From an uncultured Prevotellaceae bacterium (lineage in GTDB: Bacteria > Bacteroidota > Bacteroidia > Bacteroidales > Bacteroidaceae): DNA of 5,121 nucleotides. This document shows, one piece after another, positions 5,036 through 5,121 of the stretch (position 1 is the stretch's first letter; each line of letters starts with the position of its first letter). The position numbers and the translations under genes were made by a program. The notes beneath the pieces were generated by a model, which saw only the letters and a program-made list of their open reading frames with translations, did not search any database and had not been told where the DNA came from. The stretch lies in contig OMXX01000247.1 of assembly GCA_900315105.1 (NCBI GenBank), positions 1-5,121 on the forward strand. Direction: 5' to 3'.

Positions 5036-5121
5036 ATGACCTTCGACCAACTCGATTTTGCAGTATACTGTATCGGTCTCGTAGCTTCAAAGCTCAATAT
5101 GAATCAAACCGATGTATATGA
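5036..5121 (+). CDS. DUF3791-like protein, 5' end only
   Basis: The ATG at 5036 opens 28 codons that run off the window. They read MTFDQLDFAVYCIGLVASKL and then NMNQTDVY. The pattern of a hydrophobic helix with a Cys (FAVYCIGLVASKL) followed by a polar stretch and VY resembles the start of DUF3791 proteins (about 70 residues, typically 'iv-CIE-la-kl-...-evY-L'). In Bacteroidetes these are often found next to DUF3990 ADP-ribosyltransferase-like proteins, in an arrangement that looks like a toxin-antitoxin pair. That partner, if present, would lie beyond the right edge. A well-formed promoter directly upstream supports the start. The identification rests on less than half of the protein. Confidence 0.55.
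   Translation, partial: MTFDQLDFAVYCIGLVASKLNMNQTDVY

Overview
The window reads as chromosomal DNA of a Bacteroidales bacterium, most likely Prevotella or a close relative. The supports are Bacteroidetes-type promoters (TTTG or TTG, 20 nt, then TAnnTTTG), AT-rich spacers with few Shine-Dalgarno sites, and several families common in that order: histone-like HU-HIG proteins, a 'smalltalk' mini-protein, a DUF1703-type AAA-like ATPase/PD-(D/E)XK protein, and a DUF3791-like start. It looks like an accessory region made of small, unrelated cassettes.

Left part (1-1650). The window opens inside a GHKL-type ATPase gene on the + strand whose left end lies outside. Its recognisable part stops near nt 450. 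The reading frame then runs on, without meaning, through the terminator and 3' end of a minus-strand operon, so the gene looks cut off by a rearrangement. The minus-strand operon has a good promoter (1614-1645), two tandem histone-like HU genes (1131-1583 and 656-1111), a 34-residue smalltalk gene (518-622) and a 12-bp hairpin terminator (442-480). The N-acetylmuramoyl-L-alanine amidase that often accompanies such HU/smalltalk cassettes is absent.

Middle (1584-2694). About 690 bases without a convincing gene separate the HU operon from rightward genes. This stretch is very AT-rich. It holds a 12-bp palindrome, a 15-bp inverted repeat with 155 nt between the arms, an 11-bp direct repeat and a 14-A run. 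It is followed by a 79-residue protein resembling an isolated Bro-N (phage antirepressor) domain.

Right part (2649-5121). A well-formed promoter leads into the AAA-like ATPase/nuclease gene, which is intact except for an apparent one-base frameshift right after its expected start codon. Next comes a 181-residue protein with a DUF2007-like N-terminus, two membrane segments and a split zinc ribbon, which carries a perfect 33-bp in-frame tandem duplication. The window ends in the first 28 codons of a DUF3791-like gene with its own promoter.

The genes do not form one pathway. The common theme is mobile or defence-related material: GHKL ATPase, HU/smalltalk cassette, Bro-N fragment, ATPase-nuclease and a possible toxin-antitoxin partner. 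I see no clear new multi-gene system. The points most worth checking are the broken GHKL gene, the smalltalk peptide, the patterned intergenic region and the two small lesions (frameshift, 33-bp duplication).
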